Positions 1 through 13,090 of a DNA stretch of 64,000 bases are shown here, piece by piece. The DNA comes from Adineta vaga (lineage: Eukaryota; Rotifera). Positions within the stretch are counted from its first letter, which is position 1. Each line of letters opens with the position of its first letter. The stretch covers positions 1,488,001 to 1,552,000 of the forward strand of contig CP075496.1 of the NCBI GenBank assembly GCA_021613535.1, in the 5' to 3' direction. Below the pieces are notes generated by a model. It did not search any database. It saw only the letters and a list, made by a program, of their open reading frames with translations, and had not been told where the DNA came from. A program made the translations under genes and the position numbers.

Positions 1-1898
1 CGAACATGAACAATACTACCTGATAGTTTACAAGATGATGGAAGCCTAAAACGAGTGAAAAGCAACCCCCGACTGATTACGCGTCTATTGTGATAAGCAA
101 CGGGATAGAAGAAAAGATGATTCAATTAGAGAGAAGGAAAATCGAACAAGCTCACTAATATCCATATGCATGTATATACACACACATGGATAAATGAGGA
201 AAGAAGAACGAACTATTGAAGCATAATCAATTGTATAGTGCACCTCCTACACTTGTCTAAATACAAGGAAAAAGATGTGCTCAATTAATTGGTGATGACG
301 AGTGTATGGAAAAAGAAAAAGTCTATATGAAGACATTCAGGTGATCAAATTTCATTTGAGCAATGTAATTAACAGATGAAATTCATGTTTTCTAAACATC
401 ATTAAGACAACAACAAAAGATATGTTTCGTATATAGAACATTTCCTAAAAGTACTTATAAACTTTCCGATCTTTTTTTTGAATAAAATTTCTCAGTAACA
501 GAAGTTCATTATTGATCATGCACGAGTAACATTTTGTAAAATGTTCATCATTATCTCTCATCTTAATTATGGATACAACTATATTCTTCTAGTCTTTTCT
601 TTGATTGACATTGAATCGGCAAAGATAAAAGTATTTGTACATCCAACTGTTTCTTCGTTGTCTATTGTTACTCATTAAATGAGATTTTATTTGATCATCT
701 TACATTATCTCAAAATTGCCTTTGTTAACTTTTTTTTCCTATATTTTTGTCGAATATTTTGAAAATAGTTTTCAATAATCAATCATCCAAGTGATAATAA
801 GGCGTGAAGGTAGAATGAGCATAACACTTACGAATGATGATGATGATGCGCTAGTCAGAACAATTATGTTGTTGAGATGGATAGGTGCTAGCTCACAATA
901 GGCATGACACCATAGTTATTTTGCGCATTTAACTACTTGACAATTAATGATGACTAAAAAATGGGTGTGAGATTCCTAAGAATATGTTTTATCCATACTG
1001 CCATCTTGATTTCAGAAGAGAGAAAAAGAAGCAATTGAAATCATGCTGCTTGATAATCGTACCTTATTTAAAATTCATTCAACTTGAAAAATTAGTTTCT
1101 ACAAGCACTATTCGACAAAAAATGTATTCATCCATCTCTTTTCTTTTTCATTCATATATTGAAAAGAAAAACAATTATCAAATAAACGATAAGATCCAAT
1201 AAATCTGATACGATCTAATGATGATCATCTTGCACTGTTGTGTCCATACATTTTCTGTCATTGACAAAAGTCAATCAATCAATTAGACATTTGCCTTTTT
1301 GTCTCTAGAATATTTTCCTTTCTCTCTTTCTTTTTGTTTTATTGTAAACCTTCGTACAAATTGGAAATATGAGATAAAGACACAACCAGGCACAAGCAAA
1401 AAGGGCAATTCTGTTCTTTTCTTGTTGAGAAAAAGAGAAGAAAAAAAAGAAGAATGTAAGATACGAACGATAACATCGTACATAATTGGGTGCAAATTAC
1501 TCCATAACAGAGTATAAAGAGAGAAGAAGGAGAAAAAAAACGTTCCCATTCTTTTTTCTTGTCTTTCGCATTATGATTGGCCCATTGACGAAAATATCAG
1601 GCTTGTTGAGCCAATTCCTTCGTTCTCTTTTGCTCGTATTCTAGGCATGTTCTGATTGGCTTAGTTAGTTCGTTACTAACAGAAGAAAAAGAAGAAAAAA
1701 GATTCGAACTACCATTCTCTTTCTTGCCCAATTATCAACAAATTAGTTTCTCTTTCTTTCTTTCTCTCTCTCTCTCTCATTTGCGTCTTTTTTTTCTTTT
1801 TGCTTATTTTCTTCATTTTCTTGTTCATATATGTTAACAACCTAATCATCAGTTGATTGACTTCTTTTACGTTTTTCTCTTTCCATTATCATCGTGTC
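1..1898. other. Intergenic and presumed Vsx promoter region
   Basis: No coding sequence is supported; the short open frames here are AT-rich and lack recognisable motifs. The last 350 bases before the homeobox gene hold a group of CCAAT-type boxes on both strands between about 1570 and 1665 (gattggccc, gagccaattcc, gattggctt), then a polypyrimidine stretch with a CT microsatellite at about 1763-1779. This is a plausible promoter and 5' UTR for the downstream Vsx gene. Basis: motifs are seen; the promoter role is inference. Confidence 0.4.
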
Positions 1899-3969
1899 AT
1901 GAATTTAACTCATCATCAACAACAAATGCACCATCATCATCATCCATCACCTTATTCGCAACAAATATCTTCAGCAAGTCGAACAACAGCATTCGCTATT
2001 CAAGAAATTCTTGGTTTAACACCCACCGATCTTGCAGCTGCACGTGCCTATGCTGATCACCAAGCTTATACGGCTTATTTATCTCGATCAAGTTTATTTC
2101 CATCTCCATATCATCCTCAACATCATCCAACTGGATCATTTATCAATCCTGATGTCCCACATCCACATTCAAATTTTCTTCAACAATTTTCCCCAACCAA
2201 TTCGCATAATACAAATACAACATTAGATTCATTACAAGATAATTTAGGTAAAACAACACGAATCTGATAAGAATCGTTTTTTTTCTTCTCCTTCTTCTTT
2301 GAACGTTTGAAGACGATAAAAAGTCGACAATCGTTATGTGCAATGTTGCTTGCTTAGTTAAACAACACTTGACGGATAAGATTTGTTTTGTCTTTTCAAA
2401 CATATCAAACAAAAATATGATTATCAATAAGAGCGAATAGAAAAAGAGAACACTTTAAAGATAAATCTATTCATCTCTGATCTTTTATTTAGATCGAGAT
2501 ATTCTTCTTGGAAATACAACAACAACAACAACAACGGGAAATGAAACTTGTGGTAGTAATGAAAAAATCAATTCGACCGGAACAAACAATAGTAATAGTA
2601 GTGGATCAGGAAAAAAGAAGAAATGTAAAAGACGACATCGGTAAATCTTACGATTAGAGAATTTCTTTTCTTCTAATAGTCGTCATGTTCTATTTCTTTA
2701 GAACTATATTTACAAGTCATCAAGTTGAAGAATTAGAAAAAGCATTTAAAGATGCTCATTATCCGGATGTATTCGCACGCGAATTATTGGCAGTTAAAAC
2801 TGATCTAGCTGAAGATCGAATACAGGTTTGTTAATTCTTTTCTCGAAAAAAGAAAATTCAATTGATTAGTAGGCGGAGAACTATTTTCAAGTATTGTCAA
2901 TATGAATGAGTTAATTAATTCTCTCGGTTCTCATCATCATTAACGCACGGCGTGCGTGTATGTCTCCTATTTCTGAGCCTTACACGCACTAGTCTTGTAC
3001 ATGTTTCTCTCTTCATTCCTTGGCCTCTATTTATTATTCTACATCGACAGCATAAATAGTCGCTCAGCGTGATATCACTATGCCATGTTCTAATGAGCAT
3101 TTTCGCATCGATTGGTGGAAAAACTCTCCTAGCACGTGTGCTCGATTGGATCATCTCTTTCTCATTCTCGTTTTTTTTTCTTCTTGACATCCTCAGCCAT
3201 TTATTACAAGATGGGTGTCAATGCGAAAGAGAGAGAGAGACAAGGAGAAATAGATTCACTCTGTCAGCCAACTAATTGCTCATTTAGTTTATATTCGTGA
3301 CGTCACTTATGTCTGATAGAAAACGAACGTGTGAGCAACTCATCATCTGTTCATTGATGAATTTTTTCTCATATACGATTTGTTCACAATGAATACTATC
3401 ACACGCACATACAATGTGATAATTCTAATGTTTTTTTTACTTTTTTCGTTAGGTTTGGTTTCAAAATCGTCGCGCAAAAGTAAGTCGAATCTTTGCATAA
3501 CAAAATTTCAATTTATTATCTCTTCTTTCAGTGGCGTAAAACAGAAAAAACATGGGGAAAAGCAACTGTTATGGCTGAATATGGTTTATATGGCGCTATG
3601 GTTCGTCATTCACTTCCATTACCTGACACAATTGTTAAATCAGCTAAAGATGGTATTGATTCATCATGTGCACCATGGTTACTTGGTATGCATAGAAAGT
3701 CATTGGAAGCAGCTGAACAATTGAAAAAAATGGTTAAAGATGATGGAGAAGATGGTGAAGGTATCCATGAACATGAAGATGACGACGAGGATGATGATGA
3801 TGATGATTGTAGTAGTACACATTCAAGAGAATCATCTCGTTTAGTATCTGGATCAACACAAATAAATTTAACAGAAACGATGAGAAGTGAAAGTATTGCT
3901 GCACTTCGTGCCAAAGCTCAGGAGCATAGTGCACGAACAACAACGACACCAAATGATTGTCAACAATAA
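1899..3969 (+). CDS. vsx2: Vsx/Chx10-type visual system homeobox transcription factor (5 exons)
   Basis: This is a paired-like homeodomain transcription factor of the Vsx/Chx10/CEH-10 family, which specifies retinal and interneuron fates in other animals. Exons 1899-2247, 2493-2640, 2702-2825, 3453-3479 and 3532-3969 join in frame to 361 residues. The N-terminus is rich in His and Gln. An eh1/octapeptide repressor motif (FAIQEILGL) lies at about residues 32-40. The homeodomain starts at KRRHRTIFTS and ends in [10 protein letters not shown], with Gln at position 50. It is followed at once by the CVC domain ([33 protein letters not shown]). An acidic run and an OAR-like motif ([18 protein letters not shown]) close the protein. 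The CVC domain makes the family assignment firm. The Vsx1 versus Vsx2 choice is not resolved. Oddities are a 27-nt exon and a 627-nt third intron, long for this window. Confidence 0.95.
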
Positions 3970-4497
3970 CATTTAGAACAAACTTTCTTGCTCTTTTTCT
4001 TCTTCTTTTTTTGTACAGTGCATGTTTATTTGAAGAGATAAAACAAAGGAAAATAAATACATATTGCAGTTTTCACTGAGTTCATCCTTTTCTTTTTCAT
4101 ACTTTAATTAGATAACAAAAAACAGAGAGAGATGTGAAGACCAGACAAAAATAACCAGTTTTTGCTTGATTAATAATAAAAAAAAGAACACAACTCTCAA
4201 AATACTTCTATTCTATTTAACATGTCTGCTTTACATCGTGACATTCAAATGATTCGAAAATTATGATTATTTTTAATAGGTCATATATATATAAATTATA
4301 AAACAATTACTAATGAGGATAAATTAGAACGATATATAATAATAGAAACTCTTTTCCTCGATTTTGAGAGTAATTATAGAAAAAGATACTTTTCTCTGTG
4401 TTGTTACTAATGAGTTGGGTACAGACGAATGACAAAATATATAAGTACTTAATAATGAAATTTTAGTTTTGTAAAAGAATATTTATTTAAATAAGTT
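3970..4497. other. Convergent intergenic spacer, Vsx / CDK7
   Basis: This is the 3' flank shared by two convergent genes. An AATAAA polyadenylation signal lies at about 4051-4056 for Vsx. The rest is AT-rich with no coding signal seen. Confidence 0.5.
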
Positions 4498-5962
<1,465 letters not shown>

Positions 5963-6103
5963 GTTTTTATATTCTAGAAAATATAAACTCTATGAGTAAA
6001 CCAATCAACAAGCACGTATGATATGGACAAAGAAGAACTCCAATGGAATAAATACAGAAAAACAAAATGTACATAATGAAAAGAAAAAGTTCAGAACTCG
6101 AAA

Positions 6104-7492
6104 TCAAGATTTAAGATTTTTCAGAATACGAAGAATAACATCATTAATATCCTAAAGTAAGATCGATAGAATAAGAATTAATAGAGAATTGAAATATTTT
6201 ACCGCTGGTCGACAGGAATCTTCAATCCAACGAATCATTGTAGAAGTAAATTGATGAAAACTTGTTACTTGTCCAGTTTGCATTGCTTGATCGAAACTGA
6301 CAAATAATGAATCAGCAATGTTTTGAAACTAAATATGAAAAAAACGAAAGATAAACAATGTTTGTTATTCAAATGAACATACCACATTAAATTTATGTTC
6401 GTCATCGATTGTTTTATTTGCATTTTTACTTGAATTTAAATTCATTTCAAGAATATCTTCATAGGTTCTAAATTTTCAAAGAGAAATAATTTCGTATTCA
6501 CTAATAAAAAAGAACAAACTTTTGAACAGCACGTAAACAATATGTATCCGTTCTTCTAGCTTCTAATTGTGCACTGATTTCTTCTTTTTCTTTATTTAAT
6601 TCAATCAGATAATCAGTCGCTAAATAAGAAATAAATTAAAATACGATTTATTTTTGTTTTCTTTTGAAAACTTACATCGTTTTAATATTGCTGCTTTGCT
6701 CACTTTCTGTGAACTGATTGGATCAAGTAGATGACTGTTGGGAACGAGATTTTGTAAAGCATCATACCCTTTCTAGGAAAATATTCTCGATTATTATCGA
6801 ATCAATTCACAAAGAAATCTAATATATCGATTACGAATCAAGATAACTACATGGATAAGTACTAACTTCCTCGGAAATGGAATGTTTATCTTATTTATAT
6901 TACTCGAATAGAATTTCGACGTTTCTGTTCAGCAGCTGTATGTGCTGCTCGTCGTCGACTATCATCACGTTTAGATTCCGAATTCTTTTCCATTCCACCA
7001 TTTGCGATATTTCCATTCGTCATATTACTTTCGTCATCATCATCATCATCGTCATCATCTATATAAACATGAACGTTTTTATCAAAACGAAAAGAATTTG
7101 AAATGATAATTATCAACAAACCAGTATGATCAGCAGAAGATGGAAGAGAATATGAAACTTGATGAACATATTGACGTCTTTTTAGTGGAGAAGTTTGCCA
7201 ATCGGAATTCGAACGACCACGTTTTAATGAAGGATTAGCGGTATCATTCATTCCATCATAGTATTGTATCACTAAATTTAAACAAGATTTAGTGAAAGAC
7301 AAAAACCCAAACGATCAAATTTACTTTCGTTATATTGAGATGTAACTTGTGGATTAGCAGGTAACTACAAAGAAATTATAGAAAAACAAAAAGATTGAAA
7401 TTGAATATTAAAAAACTTACTTTTAGATGTGATTTTATTGCTTGATTGACATCTGGGCCATGCCAATAATTTATTGTCCCCGAGGTATTCAT
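6104..7492 (-). CDS. mlx: MLX-type bHLH-leucine zipper transcription factor
   Basis: MLX is the dimer partner of Mondo/ChREBP and Mad proteins; the heterodimers bind E-box or carbohydrate response elements and control glucose-responsive genes. About nine small exons run from an ATG at 7492 to the stop at 6104. The protein shows a Ser/Arg-rich N-terminus (LKRGRSNSDWQTSPLKRR), an acidic Asp run, then the basic region (RRAAHTAAEQKRRNSIRKGY), helix-loop-helix (DALQNLVPN...SKAAILKR), a zipper helix, and the C-terminal dimerisation/cytoplasmic-localisation domain (IADSLFVSFDQAM, MIRWIEDSCRP, ILRILKNLK). That C-terminal domain matches MLX rather than Max or Mad. The start codon lies a few bases after a tttttgtag acceptor, so the 5' UTR is probably spliced. 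Exact ends of middle exons were not all fixed. Confidence 0.88.
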
Positions 7493-8391
7493 AATATCTA
7501 CAAAAGAAATTCCTTTTCTTTTTCAAAACTACTCGATATCATGATGATATTTATAAAGAAAATGATTCGGACATCTATTGGAAATAAAAACCTTTGAGTA
7601 CAAAATATTAGCTACTTTATTTGTAATCTGATATAGTACTCATTTGACCTATGCATGTGAATTCGACATTTATGAAATGATTATTTAACATACATTCCAA
7701 AAAGGCCTAATATTCGTTAAGAGAAGAAAAATCAAACCTTTATATAATTACATACTTGGAAAAAAAATTATAGTAAAAAATTTTCCTGCTCAAAATTATA
7801 TTTCATATCATGTCGTTTATTCTCGTTAAGTGAACTGTTCTCAAAGGTAAGTTTTGTATTGTTTTTTTTTCATATGATATAAATCTTTTCTTCGTGTACA
7901 GGTGAATCATTTCCTACTGATAGAATTGTCTTCTCCTTAGTAGATCTGAAATATTCAAGAAATTATCAAGCACTAAATGAAGTCTTTCCTTTTTCATTTT
8001 TACGAATGTTTTAAAATAACAAAAATTAATGGAAAGATAGAAAAAGAACGACGAATATACAATGGTTCATTGATTCGATGTGTTGATATGACTATCGTCG
8101 ATAGATGACTCCACTAAACAGCAAATATACGACAATATTTCGAAGATTTTACATCAAAAAATCATATTCATATTTGATTCTTGAATCTATTCAAATGTCT
8201 AATCCCTATGAATGCATTTCTTCAGCAGATTCGTGATGGTGTTCTTTAGAAATTCCATAGAATGTCTCATTCCTTTGTTTATAAATGATATAATATAGAT
8301 TTCATCCGACATTCTATATTGTCATGAAAATATGAATAAGAAAAAAAACAGAAAGAAAATTCATTAATCTCCAAAAGAAGGAATAAGCTAT
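7493..8391. other. Intergenic, no feature seen
   Basis: AT-rich spacer between the MLX start and the RFC2 stop. No coding exon, RNA gene or repeat is recognised. Confidence 0.4.
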
Positions 8392-9735
8392 TTAATGTGT
8401 ATTGGTTTTCGCTCGTTCACATAATCGAGCTAGTAATGATGATAATTGTAATTGAGATTCTACACCTTGACTCACACGCATATATGTCAAACCAATTTCC
8501 TAAAAACATAGAATGAAAGTTGTATTGATCAAAACAAAAGATGATTATACTCGAATAAATTCTAATTGCGTAAATTCACTCATTTCATATGTTTTTGTAA
8601 CACGCATAATCACAGAGAGAATATCTTCAGCTGTATAACCTAATCGCCAAAGATGATTCATTGCTTTATAAGCTTCATCAAGTTCACATTTGAGACATTT
8701 TTCAATCATATCACGAATAAGAATAGGATGTGGTTCATCACAGACTTTGAAAACATTCTCACTATTCACATGTCCAAATCCAAATACAGTTGATTGAAGA
8801 TTATTGATAGCCTAAATAGTCATTTTTGTTTCTCTATGAAAATAAACGAAATTTTCGATTTCCTACTTGTCGCATATCACCTTGTGCTGTGAAAATGATG
8901 GCTTCGAGACCTTCTGAAGTAAATGAAACTTGTTCAGCTTTAGCAATTTCCATTAAACGTTTTAATAATTGTTCATCATTTAATTTTGAATATCTCAACA
9001 TCGCACATCGAGATTGAATTGGTTCTACAATACAACAAAAAAAGAATCAACAATCAAAGTCATAACTATCAAACAAACCAATGATTTTATCCGAAGCATT
9101 ACATGCTAATGCAAATCGAGTAGTTTTAGAATATATTTCCATTGTTCGACGTAATGCTTGTTGAGCACCTTCTGTCATACTAAATACAAACAAGAAAACT
9201 AAACATCATTTCAAAAGAAACGATTTCATTTCTACCTATCAGCTTCATCAAGAATAATTATCTTATGTCGTCCTTTTGGTAAAGATACTTTCGATTGAGC
9301 AAACATCTTAATTTTTGTACGTACAACATCAATACCACGATCATTCGATGCATTCATTTCAAGGACAGCTTCACGAAAAGAATCACCAAGCATTTGTCTT
9401 GCAAGACAAAGAACACTTGTTGTCTATATCAAAGAAGTTTTTCATATCGACGAAAAAAAAACCCTGAAAGAAAAACAAACTTTTCCACAACCCGGTGGAC
9501 CAGAAATGATAATATTAGGTAAATTGCCTTGTCGAGCAAAATGAGCAAGACGTGAGACAGCTTCTTCATTGCCAACAATATCATCGAGTTTTGATGGACG
9601 ATATTTTTCAAGCCATGGTGTATGTTTAATTACGGATGTCTTCGTTATAGCATCAGCTTCTTTTGTTGGAATTGGTGGATGATTTTCTTTTGTTGTTGAT
9701 GAACTAATATCAGTCATATCAACATCGTCTGACAT
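8392..9735 (-). CDS. rfc2: Replication factor C subunit 2 (clamp-loader AAA+ ATPase)
   Basis: This is the 40-kDa RFC subunit (yeast Rfc4). It is part of the pentamer that opens and loads PCNA at primer-template junctions and acts in the nucleus. The minus-strand gene has about seven exons separated by 50-70-nt introns. After a Ser/Thr-rich leader come [17 protein letters not shown], Walker A (GPPGCGKTT, split by an intron after the Lys codon), [12 protein letters not shown], Walker B ([12 protein letters not shown]), sensor/arginine-finger segments ([28 protein letters not shown]), then the collar domain ([21 protein letters not shown]). The match to RFC2 is close over the whole length. The start at 9735 gives the expected short N-terminal extension. 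Cys replaces the usual Thr in Walker A, which many AAA+ proteins tolerate. Confidence 0.96.
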
Positions 9736-11727
9736 TTTTGTTTTCTTTATTTCTTTGAAATAAACTCGAAATAACTAACTGAACCAAATGAAAGAGAAAG
9801 ACAAGACAAAGAAATGAAGAATGAAAGAATCATTTATCGATTCATTCGATAAAACTTTTACGTCGACAGATGACTTTACTAGTCAGTTATCAGATAAAAT
9901 AAATAGTTGTTTATTTTGACTATCGATAGATTAGATCGAAGTACGACAATTTCATTTGAATGATTAATAAAATAACAATGATATTATATAGAAATGAATA
10001 ATCCCGAAACGATTCTCCATCGAATTTCTTTACAGTTTTCTGTGTCAATTTCGGCCATATTTTTCGTTTATCAGCTGATTGAATATAACTTATAATTTTC
10101 GATGAAAATGAATCCTTTTATTTTCATTCTGATTTTTTCCTGACATAATTCGAAATAATATTCACATATTTCAAAACGTCTCGATTGTCTCAAAGCAAAT
10201 AATCAACTCCGATTTTATTTGCAGATATTAATACCAATAACGTACATCGCTCGATATATTAAATTTCAAATCTTTATCAACATATATCTTCTCCAAACAG
10301 TATAACCTACTTTTCAGTACAATCGCGAATTTGTCATCGGTCGTACTATTCACTGACAACTTTTTTTTTCGATTACATAACCCAACTATATCATCTTCTA
10401 TTATGTTCTTGAACAAGATGCTCAATAATGTACATAAATGACATTTACAATACTTCACTTGTCTTTTGGTTAAATAGAACATTTATTGTTAATAGTACTT
10501 GACAATTCTTTCATCATCATATTTATCTAATTGAATACGTACATATTTTATCGACAGATTTAGGGTTTTTTTTTCTCATCGAACTGATATTATTTGTACA
10601 TACAGATGACCTTGTTATGTTAGTAAAGATGAATCTCTACGAAACGAACAGAAGTCTACTAATATTCAGTTATCAATGATTGTTTAATTCTCCAAACACA
10701 TTCATATTTGCTATAACGTTATTAGAATACAAATAATGATGACATATGCATATTCAGAACTTTTCTTTTCATTCTCTTCGTTTTATTTCCCTATACATTC
10801 GTGCTATTGTCAACTTTTTTTTTCGAACACATACTGAGACAGAAAGAAAGAACGAAAAAAGAGGGGAATAACGCTGTTCTTCGAACATTTTTGTTTTACT
10901 TATTCGTGAAGAAAAAAATCGAGAACTTCTTATTTTCTCTGTCATATTTGTCCTTCATATTTTTCTCTTTCGTTCTGTTAAACATTTATCAGCTCGCTGC
11001 TTTTTAATTAACCTGACAAACTGCGTACATACACTTGATCAAATTGCTGTACTTCGACGTGTATATCAACACCTTTATGTTATAGAAGCAAGAAAAAAAG
11101 ACATCAGATACGCTTTAGTTTCTATTCATATGTAATCTTTCATGTCATAACAAGTGTTTTAACGATGCCAACAATCGAAAGAGAACAGATGAATTGACTA
11201 TTGTTGTTATCGCAATAGGGTTTATTACTCAAGCAATTGAACATTATTCGAAACATGAAAGTTAACTTATTCATTCAAAGAATTAACAACATACGATGAA
11301 ATACAATTCAAAGGTATAGCAGAATATGCAAATTCTCAACTTGAATTTGTTTTTTCGGAATAATCTACTTGTTACTTAATCGTAAATAAATAAATCTTTC
11401 ATGCCTAAGATTTCTATAAGTACATAGATGACAATGTTTCATATAAGAACATTTCTACTAATTTGTATACACATTAGTTGTTTTTTTTCATTCAACCAAG
11501 CAAACGAAGTAAATATATATATTCGTTTTTTTCTTTGTGATTACCTTGAAAATAAAGAGACATAGAAAACATTAACAGAGATGTCGTAAGGACTGTTTAC
11601 ACGCTATTGCGTCTAATATTCTCCATGCGTGATAGAACAACGTGTCTATATTCTACTCATTTATTCAAGGTACTGTCTGATAATTAATTTGTATCAATAA
11701 TCAAGTCGAAGGAACAAACAGTCATCA
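9736..11727. other. Long intergenic region, divergent promoters at both ends
   Basis: Two kilobases of AT-rich DNA between the starts of RFC2 (minus) and the PTB-domain gene (plus). An 84-codon open frame on the minus strand (10482-10228) has no recognised motif and reads as chance. No RNA gene or mobile element was seen. Confidence 0.4.
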
Positions 11728-13090
11728 ATGGCTCGAAAAGATGAACAACAATATGAAATTCATTATGCCACACTTGTAAAAACCAATCTTCCTTATACGA
11801 ATGGTCATGATGTGATAATTTCATCTTCTAATCGACAGCAAACGAACGAACTTGAACGAAATAAAGCGGTAAGATGATGATTTCTTTTTATTAGAAATAC
11901 CTCGTTCGATTTCAATCATGAAATCATACGAGTGCATTAAGTACGAATAGAAGAAGAAGAAGAAAAGAATTCGTTTCTTTATTTTTTCATTGGATTGATT
12001 ATTTTAGCTTTATGTCGATTTTGAAGATGTTTTTCCAAATGATACAACAAATTATGATTATTTTGGTTGCCAACCTGTCTTTACTTATTCAGATCAATCG
12101 GCAGATTTTTATCTTCAATCTGTTGAAACAATATCGGAAATAAAAAATACAAATTTTTCACCGTATATTCGTCGACATTTATCGCGTGAAAATAGTCGAC
12201 CGTCAACACCATCCGATAATCCACCGTATCAACTTTCTCCGCCAACCCTTCCTCCATCTTCTCATCACTCATCGACAACCAATGGTGCAACACATCTTCA
12301 TAATGATTTGAATAATTTAACTCTTGTACAACTTACTCCAGTCGATGATTTACCAGCTCCATTTACTCCCGATGCAATTCAATTAAAAATCAAACAAAAT
12401 GATTACATCGAAGCATCACTTCTTTCCTCTCAATTTAAATTAATCTTACCACAATATTTTCTTGTCAAATATTTAGGCCGAAAACCATGCGCACAATTAT
12501 GGGGTTCAAAAGCTGTTCGAACACCGATCGATGACATGGTGCAAAGCGCTCGACAAATGTCATCGATGAATGAAATGCCGACATTAGAAGCATGCATCAA
12601 TACACGTGGACTTACATTAACACATCGTCAGTCACCTACACGTTCCAAACATTCTTCGCGCACTCTTAGTCCTGAACGTCACCAACACGGTCTTATTCCA
12701 TTAGAACATATCTCTTACGTTATGCACGATGTTAAATATTCGAAAATCTCGACTTGTATTGTTTTACGTCAATCAAAAAGTTCATCATCAACTGATCCCG
12801 TGACTATTAATGAAACTATAACAGAATGTTATGCATTTCTATTTCAATCGAAAGATCATGCTCATCGATTTGCTCTTTCACTTGCCGAAGCATTCAATGC
12901 ACAGAAACATTCGTCAAAAGTTCCGAAAAAGAATCATGATGATAAAAGAGACGGACGTTCTCCTTCCCATCGACCAAAACATCGACCAACGACTCAGCAG
13001 CAGCATCACCATCATCATCATCATCATCACCATAATGAGAAAACACGAAGTCGATATGATGATACTTATTTACGCGATTCTGAAGTGTGA
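11728..13090 (+). CDS. PTB/PID-domain adaptor-like protein, family unassigned
   Basis: Two exons (11728-11868 and 12008-13090) join in phase to 407 residues. The middle of the protein carries a phosphotyrosine-binding-type fold: FLVKYLGRKPCAQLWGS, then a PIDDMV helix, a strand with TRGLTLTH, IPLEHISYVMHDVKYSKIST, and a closing helix (CYAFLFQSKDHAHRFALSLA). The YLG start, the P-(I/V)-D-D helix and the final helix are family marks of PTB/PID adaptors such as LDLRAP1, DAB, NUMB and FAM43. A Ser/Pro/Arg-rich insert splits the domain. The N-terminal 180 residues and the C-terminal tail are low complexity, the latter with ten His in a row. I infer a cytoplasmic adaptor that binds receptor tails; FAM43-like is possible but not proven. 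Confidence 0.62.

Noticed and set aside
984-1202. 72-codon open frame on the plus strand
   Set aside because: Low-complexity AT-rich translation with no motif, no splice context and no neighbouring exon.
9481-9500. Cys in the RFC2 Walker A motif (GPPGCGK)
   Set aside because: That position varies among AAA+ proteins and the catalytic Gly-Lys-Thr is intact, so it is not evidence of lost function.
10228-10482. 84-codon open frame on the minus strand
   Set aside because: A few Cys residues, but no domain pattern and no sign of flanking exons; it is consistent with chance in AT-rich DNA.
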